64,000 nucleotides of DNA from Clostridiales bacterium (GCA_017940895.1 JAGAXM010000040.1:1-64000); one strand, 5' to 3'. Shown: positions 1-5,828, numbered from the stretch's first letter. Translations and numbers: made by a program. Notes: a model not told the origin generated them from the sequence alone.

Positions 1-12
1 GCTTATCTGACT

Positions 13-88
13 TGGAGCTTCCGACGGGAATCAAACCCGTAACCTGATGCTTACGAAGCAACCGTTCTGCCTGTTGAACCACGGAAGC
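13..88 (-). tRNA. tRNA-Thr(CGT)
   Basis: Cloverleaf on the minus strand with acceptor GCTTCCG/CGGAAGC, discriminator T, encoded CCA, and anticodon loop TTCGTAA giving CGT. The anticodon stem has a T-T mismatch at 28-42. First array member in the window; the array probably continues to the left. Its sequence differs strongly from the other tRNA-Thr(CGT) at 12289. Confidence 0.9.
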
Positions 89-96
89 AATTTTTA

Positions 97-171
97 TGGA
101 CCACCATGAGGGAATTGAACCCTCATCATCTGCTTGGAAGGCAGGAGTGTTAGCCATTACACCAATGGTGG
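97..171 (-). tRNA. tRNA-Gly(TCC)
   Basis: Acceptor CCACCAT/ATGGTGG with T73 and encoded CCA. Anticodon loop CTTCCAA reads GGA/GGG. Eight bases separate it from the tRNA-Thr gene. Confidence 0.92.
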
Positions 172-345
172 ATAAGGTGCGAGGCTCAACCCTCGCTTGC
201 AGAGTATGTCTCTGGAGTTCCCCGACTTAAAGTATCAGGTGATGGACCTCTTCTCAGTATTATCGTTGATGACCTACACTACCCGGGTATCCCCCATATT
301 ACATAGGAGAATCCCCAAGGCACAGGAACCGAGTCCGGCCACTTT
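172..345. other. unexplained spacer inside the tRNA array
   Basis: A 174-bp gap between tRNA-Gly and tRNA-Met. I found no canonical cloverleaf. It holds a GC hairpin near 180-200 (minus strand GCGAGG..CCTCGC) and a small AGAG..CTCT hairpin, so it may be a decayed tRNA or a structured spacer. No gene is supported. Confidence 0.4.
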
Positions 346-420
346 TGGTTGCAGAGGCAGGAGTCGAACCTGCTACCTCAAGGTTATGAGCCTTGCGAAC
401 AACCGTTGCTCTTCTCTGCT
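346..420 (-). tRNA. tRNA-Met(CAT)
   Basis: Anticodon stem CAAGG/CCTTG with loop CTCATAA, D-stem GAGC/GTTC, T-arm GCAGG/CCTGC, A73 and encoded CCA. The first acceptor pair would be A1-A72, which is unpaired. It lacks the GGG/CCC anticodon stem of an initiator, so it is probably an elongator. A CAT anticodon modified to lysidine (Ile) cannot be excluded. Confidence 0.85.
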
Positions 421-424
421 ATTT

Positions 425-499
425 TGGGTGGATATATCAGGATCGAACTGATACTAACAGAACCACAATCTGCCGTGCTGCCATTACACCAATAACCAC
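425..499 (-). tRNA. tRNA-His(GTG)
   Basis: Anticodon loop TTGTGGT. The histidine signature is visible: an extra G at -1 opposite C73, then CCA. The acceptor has one T4-T69 mismatch. Five bases separate it from each neighbour. Confidence 0.88.
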
Positions 500-503
500 A
501 TTT

Positions 504-576
504 TGGTTGCGAAGTCGGGAGTCGAACCCGAACCGAAAGGTGTATGAAACCTCCGAAGCAGCCGTGCCTCCTCGCA
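504..576 (-). tRNA. tRNA-Met(CAT), short D-arm
   Basis: Acceptor TGCGAGG/CTTCGCA, A73, CCA, and loop TTCATAC giving CAT. The D-arm is only about 13 nt, shorter than usual. This second CAT gene could be elongator Met or an Ile tRNA carrying lysidine; sequence alone does not decide. Confidence 0.8.
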
Positions 577-580
577 ATAT

Positions 581-655
581 TGGAGCAAGTAGAGGGAATT
601 GAACCCTCATCTCTACCTTGGCAAGGTAGCGTAATAGCCGTTATACAATACCTGC
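581..655 (-). tRNA. tRNA-Gly(GCC)
   Basis: Acceptor GCAGGTA/TACTTGC, T73, CCA, and anticodon arm CTACC-TTGCCAA-GGTAG. A well-formed cloverleaf. Confidence 0.93.
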
Positions 656-659
656 ATTT

Positions 660-735
660 TGGTGGAACTGATGGGTGTCGAACCCACTACCTCAAGTTTG
701 CAAAACTCGCGCTCTCCCGGTTGAGCTACAGCCCC
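660..735 (-). tRNA. tRNA-Ala(TGC)
   Basis: Acceptor GGGGCTG/CAGTTCC contains the G3-T70 pair that marks alanine identity, with A73 and CCA. Loop TTTGCAA gives anticodon TGC. Confidence 0.94.
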
Positions 736-860
736 ATAAATGAGGGAAACACGGCCTCAAAAACCCTCTCTGCTACCTTTGGATTAAGGTTTTGCTGATT
801 ACCCGATATCCTATTCTTGCAGTTAACTTCAGCAAATTACCAATGTCATCGTGTTTTTTA
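736..860. other. hairpin-rich spacer inside the tRNA array
   Basis: A 125-bp gap between tRNA-Ala and tRNA-Val. It shows three short inverted repeats in a row (GAGGG/CCCTC, ACCTT/AAGGT, GCTGA/TCAGC) but no recognisable anticodon or T-arm. No gene is supported. Confidence 0.4.
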
Positions 861-937
861 TGGTACCCGTAGAGAGGATCGAACTCCCGACCTTGTGCTT
901 GTAAGGCACCTGCTCATCCCGGCTGAGCTATACGGGT
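861..937 (-). tRNA. tRNA-Val(TAC)
   Basis: Acceptor ACCCGTA/TACGGGT, A73, CCA, anticodon loop CTTACAA. A well-formed class I tRNA. Confidence 0.93.
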
Positions 938-941
938 ATAT

Positions 942-1028
942 TGGTGGGCGACGAGGGACTCGAACCCCCTGAGTCGAAAGACACCAGATTTACAGTCTGG
1001 CCCGCTACCTGTTACGGACTACTCGCCC
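942..1028 (-). tRNA. tRNA-Tyr(GTA), first copy
   Basis: Loop CTGTAAA gives GTA. The long class II variable arm (about 14 nt) is present, as expected for bacterial tRNA-Tyr. The acceptor has one G7-G66 mismatch. Tyr keeps its long arm in this array although the Leu genes do not. Confidence 0.9.
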
Positions 1029-1032
1029 ATAT

Positions 1033-1108
1033 TGGTACTCCTGCAAGGACTCTAACCCTGATCTGCAGTTTAGGAAACTGCGGTCCTGTACCGTTGAACG
1101 ACAGGAGT
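1033..1108 (-). tRNA. tRNA-Arg(CCT)
   Basis: Acceptor ACTCCTG/CAGGAGT, anticodon arm GCAGT-TTCCTAA-ACTGC, A73, CCA. The T-loop reads TTAGAGT, so the near-universal C56 is replaced by A; this would disturb the G19-C56 tertiary pair. Confidence 0.87.
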
Positions 1109-1272
1109 ATGTTTGCGTAGCGGAATTTGTAAGCACGGGCTTTATATCTCCTCGGAGAATAGGCCACACCTGGGCTATCTGACCTACGCTATTCTTGAGC
1201 AGTTTCGTTTTACTCAAGACCTTACCCTCAGGTTTTTACATACGGGTGACGAAACCTTCCGTATGAGGCATC
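1109..1272. other. hairpin-rich spacer inside the tRNA array
   Basis: A 164-bp gap with several inverted repeats: CTTGAG/CTCAAG at 1194-1218, CATACGG/CCGTATG at 1239-1265, and a CTCC/GGAG pair near 1150. No tRNA or ORF is supported. The structure could space or process the array transcript. Confidence 0.4.
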
Positions 1273-1347
1273 TGGGGCTTCCGGTGAGACTCGAACTCAC
1301 AACCTACTGCTTACAAGGCAGTCGCACTACCATTGTGCTACGAAAGC
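1273..1347 (-). tRNA. tRNA-Thr(TGT)
   Basis: Acceptor GCTTTCG/CGGAAGC (one G-T pair), C73, CCA, anticodon arm ACTGC-CTTGTAA-GCAGT. Second threonine isoacceptor of the array. Confidence 0.9.
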
Positions 1348-1469
1348 TTGTTGGTGTGAGAGGACGGACACTACCCCGCCGTTGCCCTTAAGGACTCATG
1401 TGCACTTAATCCTGTTCAGGCTGCCAATGTACCGTTGGCCCGCTTGTGATTCTTGCGTGTACTCTCGAC
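1348..1469. other. unexplained spacer inside the tRNA array
   Basis: A 122-bp gap. It contains a GCCAA/TTGGC hairpin and a GGTGT/ACACT pair, but I could not fold it into a tRNA. No gene seen. Confidence 0.35.
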
Positions 1470-1546
1470 TGGTGTCTGATTCGGGATTCGAACCCGAAAG
1501 ATCCTGATTTTGAGTCAGGCATGTCTGCCAATTGCATCAATCAGAC
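1470..1546 (-). tRNA. tRNA-Leu(CAA) without long variable arm
   Basis: Acceptor GTCTGAT/ATCAGAC, A73, CCA, anticodon arm CCTGA-CTCAAAA-TCAGG. The D-arm is leucine type: a three-pair stem ATG/CAT, a 13-22 mismatch, and loop AATTGGCAG. The variable region is only five bases (ATCTT), whereas bacterial tRNA-Leu is normally class II with a long arm, as in the gene at 12199 with the same anticodon. Confidence 0.85.
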
Positions 1547-1549
1547 ATC

Positions 1550-1625
1550 TGGTACCCCGACAGCGACTCGAACGCTGAACCTACACTTTAGAAGAGTGTT
1601 GCACTTCCAGTTGTGCTACCGAGGC
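1550..1625 (-). tRNA. tRNA-Arg(TCT)
   Basis: Acceptor GCCTCGG/TCGGGGT with three G-T pairs, A73, CCA, anticodon arm ACACT-CTTCTAA-AGTGT. Reads AGA/AGG. Confidence 0.9.
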
Positions 1626-1631
1626 ATAATT

Positions 1632-1718
1632 TGGTGCCGCCTGAGGGTATCGAACCCACTCGAGTCATAAGACAACGGATTTACAGTCCGTTCCGCCTCC
1701 TTAACGGGTTACGACGGC
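1632..1718 (-). tRNA. tRNA-Tyr(GTA), second copy
   Basis: Loop CTGTAAA and a long variable arm, so class II. The acceptor GCCGTCG/AGGCGGC has a G-A mismatch at the last pair. A second, diverged tRNA-Tyr in the same array. Confidence 0.9.
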
Positions 1719-1764
1719 GTATGATGATCTCTTACTTCAACGGTTATCGAAGAAAAGATCAATA

Positions 1765-1841
1765 TGGTAGCCGAGAAGGGACTCGAACCCTTAAAACCTG
1801 CATCCTTAGTGCAGTACCTATGCCAATTCGGTTACTCGGCC
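1765..1841 (-). tRNA. tRNA-Leu(AAG) without long variable arm
   Basis: Acceptor GGCCGAG/CTCGGCT, A73, CCA, anticodon arm CTGCA-CTAAGGA-TGCAG. The D-arm is leucine type (ACC/GGT, 13-22 mismatch, loop AATTGGCAT) but the variable loop is five bases (GTTTT). Anticodon AAG is uncommon in bacteria, where GAG is usual, and would need A34-to-inosine editing to read CUC. Confidence 0.83.
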
Positions 1842-1845
1842 ATTA

Positions 1846-1922
1846 TGGTGCTTGCTACGGGATTCGAACCCGTCCTGTACGGTTTTTAAGACCGCTGACT
1901 CTGCCTGCTGGTCTAAGCAAGC
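1846..1922 (-). tRNA. tRNA-Leu(TAA) without long variable arm
   Basis: Acceptor GCTTGCT/AGCAAGC is perfectly paired, with A73, CCA and anticodon arm GCGGT-CTTAAAA-ACCGT. The D-arm GAC/GTC with 13-22 mismatch is leucine type; the variable loop is five bases (ACAGG). Confidence 0.84.
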
Positions 1923-1925
1923 ATT

Positions 1926-2001
1926 TGGTATCCCTGAGAGGATTCGAACCTCCAACTTTACGGTTCTGAGCCGTCTGCGTCTGCCGTTCCGCCACAAGGA
2001 T
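1926..2001 (-). tRNA. tRNA-Leu(CAG) without long variable arm
   Basis: Acceptor ATCCTTG/CAGGGAT, A73, CCA, loop CTCAGAA. The D-arm GCG/CGC with 13-22 mismatch and loop AACGGCAG closely resembles normal tRNA-Leu; the variable loop is five bases (AAGTT). Compare the normal class II tRNA-Leu(CAG) at 35347. Confidence 0.84.
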
Positions 2002-2096
2002 ATGATACGCAACAAGCAGTATCGCGGCGGTCCGGACTTACATGCTGCGAGTGAACGATTCAGCTTAGGTATCTCTCCGTTCGCTTAGGCGTTCTT
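2002..2096. other. spacer inside the tRNA array
   Basis: A 95-bp gap between tRNA-Leu and tRNA-Glu. I see no cloverleaf, ORF or clear promoter in it. Confidence 0.35.
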
Positions 2097-2171
2097 TGGT
2101 GACGCTTCAGGGAATCGAACCCTGCTTCATAGGCTGAGAACCTATTTTCCTAACCGATAGAAGAAAGCGCC
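2097..2171 (-). tRNA. tRNA-Glu(CTC)
   Basis: Acceptor GGCGCTT/AAGCGTC, A73, CCA, anticodon arm ATAGG-TTCTCAG-CCTAT, D-stem TTC/GAA. Reads GAG. Confidence 0.87.
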
Positions 2172-2174
2172 ATA

Positions 2175-2250
2175 TGGTGACGTGTGCGGGATTCGAACTC
2201 ACACTCCCTTGATTAAAAGTCAAGTGCCTTACCGATTTGGCTACAGACGC
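2175..2250 (-). tRNA. tRNA-Lys(TTT) with unpaired acceptor
   Basis: Anticodon arm CTTGA-CTTTTAA-TCAAG and D-stem GCC/GGC are sound. The 5' strand GCGTCTG and the 3' strand ACACGTC of the acceptor do not pair apart from the end, and the T-stem has an A-C mismatch. It may be decaying, edited, or non-functional. Confidence 0.7.
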
Positions 2251-2318
2251 ATGATTAGCCAGAATCGTTCCTTTGTTTTCGCTTCATAAAGTTAGTCTCC
2301 TTTCAGGTAATAGTAATA

Positions 2319-2394
2319 TGGTGGGAGGGGCAGGGATCGAACCTGCTACGCGCGGTACTTCAAACCGCCGCTCTGCCAATTGAGCTACCGACCC
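2319..2394 (-). tRNA. tRNA-Phe(GAA)
   Basis: Anticodon arm GCGGT-TTGAAGT-ACCGC, A73, CCA. The acceptor GGGTCGG/CCCTCCC has two adjacent mismatches (T4-T69, C5-C68). Confidence 0.85.
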
Positions 2395-2490
2395 GTAAAG
2401 GAAGATAAAGGAAGTGCCTGTTTCCAAATATCTTCCTGATAAAACTCGAGATCTTGTAAGAAGTGCTTGTTTTCTTACAGGATTTCGATT
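2395..2490. repeat. two hairpins between tRNA-Phe and tRNA-Asn
   Basis: Two inverted repeats: GGAAGATA/TATCTTCC at 2400-2436 with an inner GGAA/TTCC pair, and TGTAAGAA/TTCTTACA at 2455-2479. The string GGAAGTGCCTGT inside the first recurs, inverted, in the terminator hairpin at 2905-2963. They may separate or process the array transcript. Confidence 0.5.
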
Positions 2491-2566
2491 TGGCACCCAT
2501 AGAAGGACTCGAACCTTCAACCTCTCGGTTAACAGCCGGTTGCTCTACCGATTGAGCTATACGGGT
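2491..2566 (-). tRNA. tRNA-Asn(GTT)
   Basis: Acceptor ACCCGTA/TATGGGT, G73 (typical for Asn), CCA, anticodon loop CTGTTAA. The anticodon stem has mismatches at its outer pairs. This is the first gene of the array in the direction of transcription. Confidence 0.9.
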
Positions 2567-2603
2567 GTATGAATAAAAGAAGATATGAAGTTGTCAAGAT
2601 TCA

Positions 2604-2650
2604 CGAAAACAAAAGAACCGCCGAAGGTTATTTGTTTCCTCGGGCGGTTC
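2604..2650 (-). terminator. Rho-independent terminator
   Basis: Stem GAACCGCC/GGCGGTTC with three further inner pairs and a loop of about 10 nt, followed on the minus strand by TTTTGTTTT. It lies between the small gene at 2691 and the tRNA array, so it should separate the two transcripts. Confidence 0.75.
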
Positions 2651-2690
2651 TGATGATTCCTATTTGTTTGTGCCTAAACAAAAGTTCAGA

Positions 2691-2852
2691 TTAACATCGT
2701 AACCGCCCTTCAAATTCAATATCCTGTCCCTCATAGAGGTGGAAATTATCCAAAGATATCGATGACATAGAGACAAAGTGACATGCTGTAGCAAACGCTT
2801 TATCAAGCGTATTCATATGCCATGTGCTTTGTACTAAACCAGTTCTTAGCAT
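2691..2852 (-). CDS. small hypothetical protein (53 aa)
   Basis: Unrecognised. I chose the ATG at 2852 because AAAGGA lies just upstream; a longer reading from a TTG at 2900 begins directly after a terminator and has no good ribosome site. The predicted protein has an acidic C-terminal half (LYEGQDIEFEG). It lies between two terminators, so it may depend on read-through from the operator promoter at 3087 or on an unseen promoter. It could also be spurious. Confidence 0.45.
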   Translation of the reverse strand: MLRTGLVQSTWHMNTLDKAFATACHFVSMSSISLDNFHLYEGQDIEFEGRLRC

Positions 2853-2904
2853 TTCCTTTGTCCTTTCTGTCTTTCTTTGTCTGCCCTTTGAAGCAAACAA
2901 AAAA

Positions 2905-2963
2905 GGAAGTTTCCTGCAATCTAATCAATCTCATGAATGATTAGATGTCGGACAGGCACTTCC
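2905..2963 (-). terminator. strong Rho-independent terminator
   Basis: Long interrupted hairpin: GGAAGT/ACTTCC, CCTG/CAGG, and ATCTAATCA/TGATTAGAT, followed on the minus strand by TTTTTTGTTTG. It ends the short transcripts from the promoters at 2977 and 3087 and also backs up the operon ending at 3133. Confidence 0.8.
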
Positions 2964-2976
2964 TTCATCTAAACTG

Positions 2977-3005
2977 ACTATATCGTTCATGTTCGAAAAA
3001 TGCAA
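2977..3005 (-). promoter_or_regulatory. candidate sigma-A promoter for a short RNA
   Basis: Minus-strand TTGCAT, 17-bp spacer, TATAGT. The predicted start near 2970 lies directly at the foot of the terminator hairpin, so the product would be a hairpin RNA of about 70 nt. It lacks the tandem operator seen at 3087. Confidence 0.45.
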
Positions 3006-3086
3006 TAGGTAATTCAAAAATTTTTCAAAATTATCGAATGCAGTTTTCGCGAATGGATTAGATCTCCTTTGTTCTTTGATAATTTG

Positions 3087-3115
3087 ATTATACCATACTA
3101 TTCAATACCGTGCAA
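3087..3115 (-). promoter_or_regulatory. shared-operator promoter, copy 1
   Basis: Minus-strand TTGCAC, 17-bp spacer, TATAAT. The spacer ends in ATAGTATGG like the copies at 5868, 8030 and 8215. It lies just after the HNH gene and reads into about 180 bases without a convincing ORF, up to the terminator at 2905. Confidence 0.75.
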
Positions 3116-3132
3116 TACATTTTTGAAAAAAA

Positions 3133-3699
3133 CTAATTCTTTACATGCTTGCGAGGAAATCGTCTTGGAGATGGCTTTGAAACAGCTCCTTCAAATAACT
3201 TCATTTGTTCTGAATCACTTAATCTAATGCCCTTCTTTCGCTTTTTAAGTATTCTTTTTAGTTCGAGTTCTTTCTTTCGTTCTTCTTCCTGCTTCAACAT
3301 TTCTTCGGGAATCACAGGCTCGAGACCCTTTATGCTACGGACATAGTTGCAAACATCTATTTTCTCCTCAAATGTCAGGTCCTTTAACATAGACATCAAG
3401 AAAGAGTTGATATCTTTGTGTTCAGATCTGTTCTTGTGAACGACAGTGTGACACTTTGAACAATATAAAACACAATCTCTGACTTTCTCGTGACCGAGAT
3501 TATTGTAATTCCTGTGGTGTATCTGTGCCTGACTCAAGGGTATCACCGTATGGCATCTTTGACACTCCCCTTTGTAAAACTCAAAGACAGTGTTTCTGAA
3601 GTTCTTCCAGTGCTTCGAGCTGAGGTACGAAGACATTGCAACTTCCTCACCCGTGTCCTTACAATGGAAAATTCTATCTTTTCTGTAATAACTCGACAC
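3133..3699 (-). CDS. HNH-type endonuclease-like protein
   Basis: 188 residues from a GTG start; GGAGAAG lies about 13 bases upstream, and an internal ATG at residue 22 is an alternative. Zinc-binding CxxC at residues 46-49, a HH pair at 61-62, and a second CxxC-H at 80-84 match the HNH nuclease fold, in which the histidines bind a metal and cut DNA. The C-terminal third is very rich in Lys, Arg and Glu and may be a helical nucleic-acid-binding tail. It is the last gene of the accessory operon read from 5868. The target is unknown; it could be a homing, phage-type or defence nuclease. Confidence 0.7.
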   Translation of the reverse strand: MSSYYRKDRIFHCKDTGEEVAMSSYLSSKHWKNFRNTVFEFYKGECQRCHTVIPLSQAQIHHRNYNNLGHEKVRDCVLYCSKCHTVVHKNRSEHKDINSFLMSMLKDLTFEEKIDVCNYVRSIKGLEPVIPEEMLKQEEERKKELELKRILKKRKKGIRLSDSEQMKLFEGAVSKPSPRRFPRKHVKN

Positions 3700-3724
3700 C
3701 TGCTATTCTCACTTCTCCGTATTG

Positions 3725-4246
3725 TCACCTCACACTCTGCTGTATCAAATGAATACGTGCGTCTTTATAAGACTTGAAAACAATGGGACATACCTTTTCA
3801 CAGTCGTCAGACAAAAGAGAATCTGTTTGGTCATCAACAAGATAACACCCATTTTGCGCTCCGGGGACCTCAAATTCGTACACTACTCGGCCGTCCTGTA
3901 CTCTCATAAAGTCGGCCCATCTGACTTGCAGCGTGATAATAACACCTTCAACAATTGCAAAGACAATATCCTTCGGCTTGTACTTTACCACGCCGGAATA
4001 ATTCTCTTTGAGCCATGTTTCAGCTTCTTCCCTGCTCCAAAACTCTCCGCATCGCTTCATCACGTCCGGTAATATCTCGGATCCATCACTATCGAAATAT
4101 CGGATTCCGTCCTCATCTATTTCAACCTTATCGACATAAAGAGTGTCTTTGATGGATACTTCTCCGGTCGTGCTGCTGAACCAAATGTAATATATAGGAT
4201 CACCTATCTGATGCTCGATGTCTTTGTTGTTGATCTTAATGTTCAT
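3725..4246 (-). CDS. hypothetical protein (173 aa)
   Basis: Unrecognised, acidic and soluble, with no signal peptide. The ATG at 4246 is preceded by GAAAGGAAAA, a good ribosome site, so the in-frame upstream codons are left out. The middle (GDPIYYIWF, then ERFW-like residues near SREEAETWL) resembles short cargo proteins of conjugative elements that help adjust cell state, but no family can be named. Seventh gene of the operon read from 5868; the HNH gene follows after 25 bases. Confidence 0.65.
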   Translation of the reverse strand: MNIKINNKDIEHQIGDPIYYIWFSSTTGEVSIKDTLYVDKVEIDEDGIRYFDSDGSEILPDVMKRCGEFWSREEAETWLKENYSGVVKYKPKDIVFAIVEGVIITLQVRWADFMRVQDGRVVYEFEVPGAQNGCYLVDDQTDSLLSDDCEKVCPIVFKSYKDARIHLIQQSVR

Positions 4247-4278
4247 TGTGTTTTCCTTTCTTATCAACCGATTCTATA

Positions 4279-4572
4279 TCAGAGACCGGGACGCTCCCCA
4301 CAGTCATGCCGATCAAAATGCTCTTTCCACGAAAGCCCGTAGCAGTCCATATATCGAGATTTGATGAAGGAATCCCTGATATCCGGATCGAACACGGATG
4401 CATTAAAAGGCGTATAGGGATCATTCTGCGGAATATAGCGAATAGCATTTTTGTAAGGCTCCTGACTATCATCAGTGCTAACTTTCAATTCGCGCTCCCA
4501 AAATCGCAAGCATTCCTTAAAGAAAGTCTCCAGTACAGAATTCTGATGTTCTTTAGTCCACGTATTAGTCAT
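4279..4572 (-). CDS. hypothetical protein (97 aa)
   Basis: Unrecognised. Predicted mainly helical, with clusters of aromatic residues (RFWERELKV, YGLSWKEHFDRHD) and no membrane segment. It overlaps the preceding gene by 4 bases, so the two are probably translationally coupled. An overlapping ORF in another frame at 4236-4472 is judged a shadow. Confidence 0.6.
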   Translation of the reverse strand: MTNTWTKEHQNSVLETFFKECLRFWERELKVSTDDSQEPYKNAIRYIPQNDPYTPFNASVFDPDIRDSFIKSRYMDCYGLSWKEHFDRHDCGERPGL

Positions 4573-4748
4573 AGTTCCGCACCCTTATTAAAATATCCGC
4601 AAGAGTTGGCAACTGAACAATCAGCAATCTTCCCTTTCCCATCATAATATAGAGAAACAACACAACAATCGGCCTCTCTTATGAAGTTTGAGCAAATCCA
4701 GCAACTTTTTGTTCCCTCGCTCTGCTTGCACTTACCACAGGTACCCAT
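4569..4748 (-). CDS. small Cys-rich protein, probable zinc binding
   Basis: 59 residues from the ATG at 4748, with AAGGAG 11 bases upstream; a GTG two codons earlier overlaps the previous stop. Eight cysteines include CGKC and CWIC near the N-terminus, a CC pair, and two single cysteines in the C-terminal half. That pattern suggests a zinc ribbon or paired treble clef. The function is unknown; its place in the operon suggests an accessory or regulatory role on the element. Confidence 0.6.
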   Translation of the reverse strand: MGTCGKCKQSEGTKSCWICSNFIREADCCVVSLYYDGKGKIADCSVANSCGYFNKGAEL

Positions 4749-4750
4749 AA

Positions 4751-5119
4751 TCACTTACACTCCTTATCACGGTCCGAGGAACGATTTATAATCATCCAAG
4801 CGACAGAAGCCATTGACCATCCCGTCAAAGACGTAACCGCAGAATCGATACCCTTCCTAACATCATCATTACCCTGAAGATAGTCCTCGGCAAGGCCCTC
4901 GAACATCTTGTAAGTTGTTGTATCAGGATCCATTAAAAGCTCACTCATTACCTCTGATGATGTGTCGGTATTAGCCTCTGCCAAACAATTTTCGATAACC
5001 CGACTTTCGTCTGTAACAGACACTTTATGCGGTTTCTCGTTAGTATTCTCAAGTTCTCTCGCTATACGGCAAATTGCCCTCATAGTATCCACACCAAGCT
5101 GTGTACTCCAAGCGTCCAT
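4751..5119 (-). CDS. hypothetical protein (122 aa)
   Basis: Unrecognised. The start codon overlaps the stop of the preceding gene as TAATG, indicating coupling. The N-terminal part is helical and the C-terminal 30 residues (TGWSMASVAWMIIN) form an amphipathic or weakly hydrophobic helix, too polar to be a sure membrane segment. Confidence 0.6.
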   Translation of the reverse strand: MDAWSTQLGVDTMRAICRIARELENTNEKPHKVSVTDESRVIENCLAEANTDTSSEVMSELLMDPDTTTYKMFEGLAEDYLQGNDDVRKGIDSAVTSLTGWSMASVAWMIINRSSDRDKECK

Positions 5120-5478
5120 TATAAGGTTCTCCCTTCTTCTCCAAGCTCACAAAACAAAAACGGTGAATCATAAACGATCTTGCCCCTCAATTCCGACCAC
5201 TTGCCGTCCTCAAAAACGTGCTTGAATAAGGAGCTATCCTCACCTTCAAACTCGATATATCCCTCTTTGAGATACGGGATCAACTTAAGATACAAGTCAT
5301 AAAAGTCCTCTTCACTATAAGAGGAGTCATTCATTATCAACTCGAACTCTCCGATTTGCTGATAGGTCGTGAAATCATCAAACATCTCACTTTCCTTCAA
5401 AATTTTCTCGACTTCAGACACAGCAGAAGCATCTTTAAGTTTTAATTCTCCATAAGCATGATTGACACGATAACTCAT
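5119..5478 (-). CDS. hypothetical acidic protein (119 aa)
   Basis: Unrecognised. Start at the ATG at 5478 because AAAGAGGA lies just upstream. Very acidic and rich in aromatic residues, with motifs such as FDDFTTYQQIGEFELI and EEDFYDLYLKLIPYL. The composition is typical of small ORFs in conjugative elements; some of those are DNA mimics or anti-restriction proteins, but nothing here proves that. Confidence 0.6.
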   Translation of the reverse strand: MSYRVNHAYGELKLKDASAVSEVEKILKESEMFDDFTTYQQIGEFELIMNDSSYSEEDFYDLYLKLIPYLKEGYIEFEGEDSSLFKHVFEDGKWSELRGKIVYDSPFLFCELGEEGRTL

Positions 5479-5515
5479 AATAAAATCCTCTTTTCTTAAA
5501 AAATTATTGCTATGC

Positions 5516-5710
5516 TTAAGCTGCAATTCTTCCCTTTATAGTAAGAAAGAGCTTATCCCCTTTAAGTCTGTCCTTTGTATAAGATATGGCTTCGTCCATT
5601 GAATCAAATACATCAAACAGATACCTGTCCTTGTGGTTCTTATCATAGTAAATGTTGAGCCAGACAGATCTCGGTCTTTTCTCGACCACAACATAGAACG
5701 TCCTTACCAT
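5516..5710 (-). CDS. hypothetical protein (64 aa)
   Basis: Unrecognised small basic protein with beta-rich N-terminal half (RTFYVVVEKRP..LNIYYD) followed by a helix. ATG at 5710 with GAGG nine bases upstream is preferred; a GTG at 5725 overlapping the previous gene is possible. Second gene of the operon. Confidence 0.55.
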   Translation of the reverse strand: MVRTFYVVVEKRPRSVWLNIYYDKNHKDRYLFDVFDSMDEAISYTKDRLKGDKLFLTIKGRIAA

Positions 5711-5711
5711 A

Positions 5712-5828
5712 TCAGCTGACCTCACATTTCTCGTACTGTTCCATGATATCTATATCAAGAAGCATGGAATCTCTGATCGAAGTCATGTCAACATCGGGGT
5801 TTATCTCAAACACATACTTTGTATTCAT
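5712..5828 (-). CDS. small hypothetical protein (38 aa), operon leader gene
   Basis: Starts at ATG 5828 with AAGAGAGG upstream. This places it directly after the shared-operator promoter at 5868. The longer in-frame reading is rejected because it would start upstream of the promoter. Acidic, begins MNTKYVFEIN. Unrecognised. Confidence 0.5.
   Translation of the reverse strand: MNTKYVFEINPDVDMTSIRDSMLLDIDIMEQYEKCEVS

Noticed and set aside
197..2088. Short plus-strand ORFs over the tRNA array
   Set aside because: They read through the complements of tRNA genes; no start signals or protein features.
2568..2597. TTGACA with a TATTCA-like -10 upstream of tRNA-Asn as array promoter
   Set aside because: With normal spacing the transcript would start inside the tRNA. 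The true array promoter is not identified.
4236..4472. 78-codon minus-strand ORF overlapping two accessory genes
   Set aside because: It overlaps two better-supported genes in another frame and has low-quality composition.
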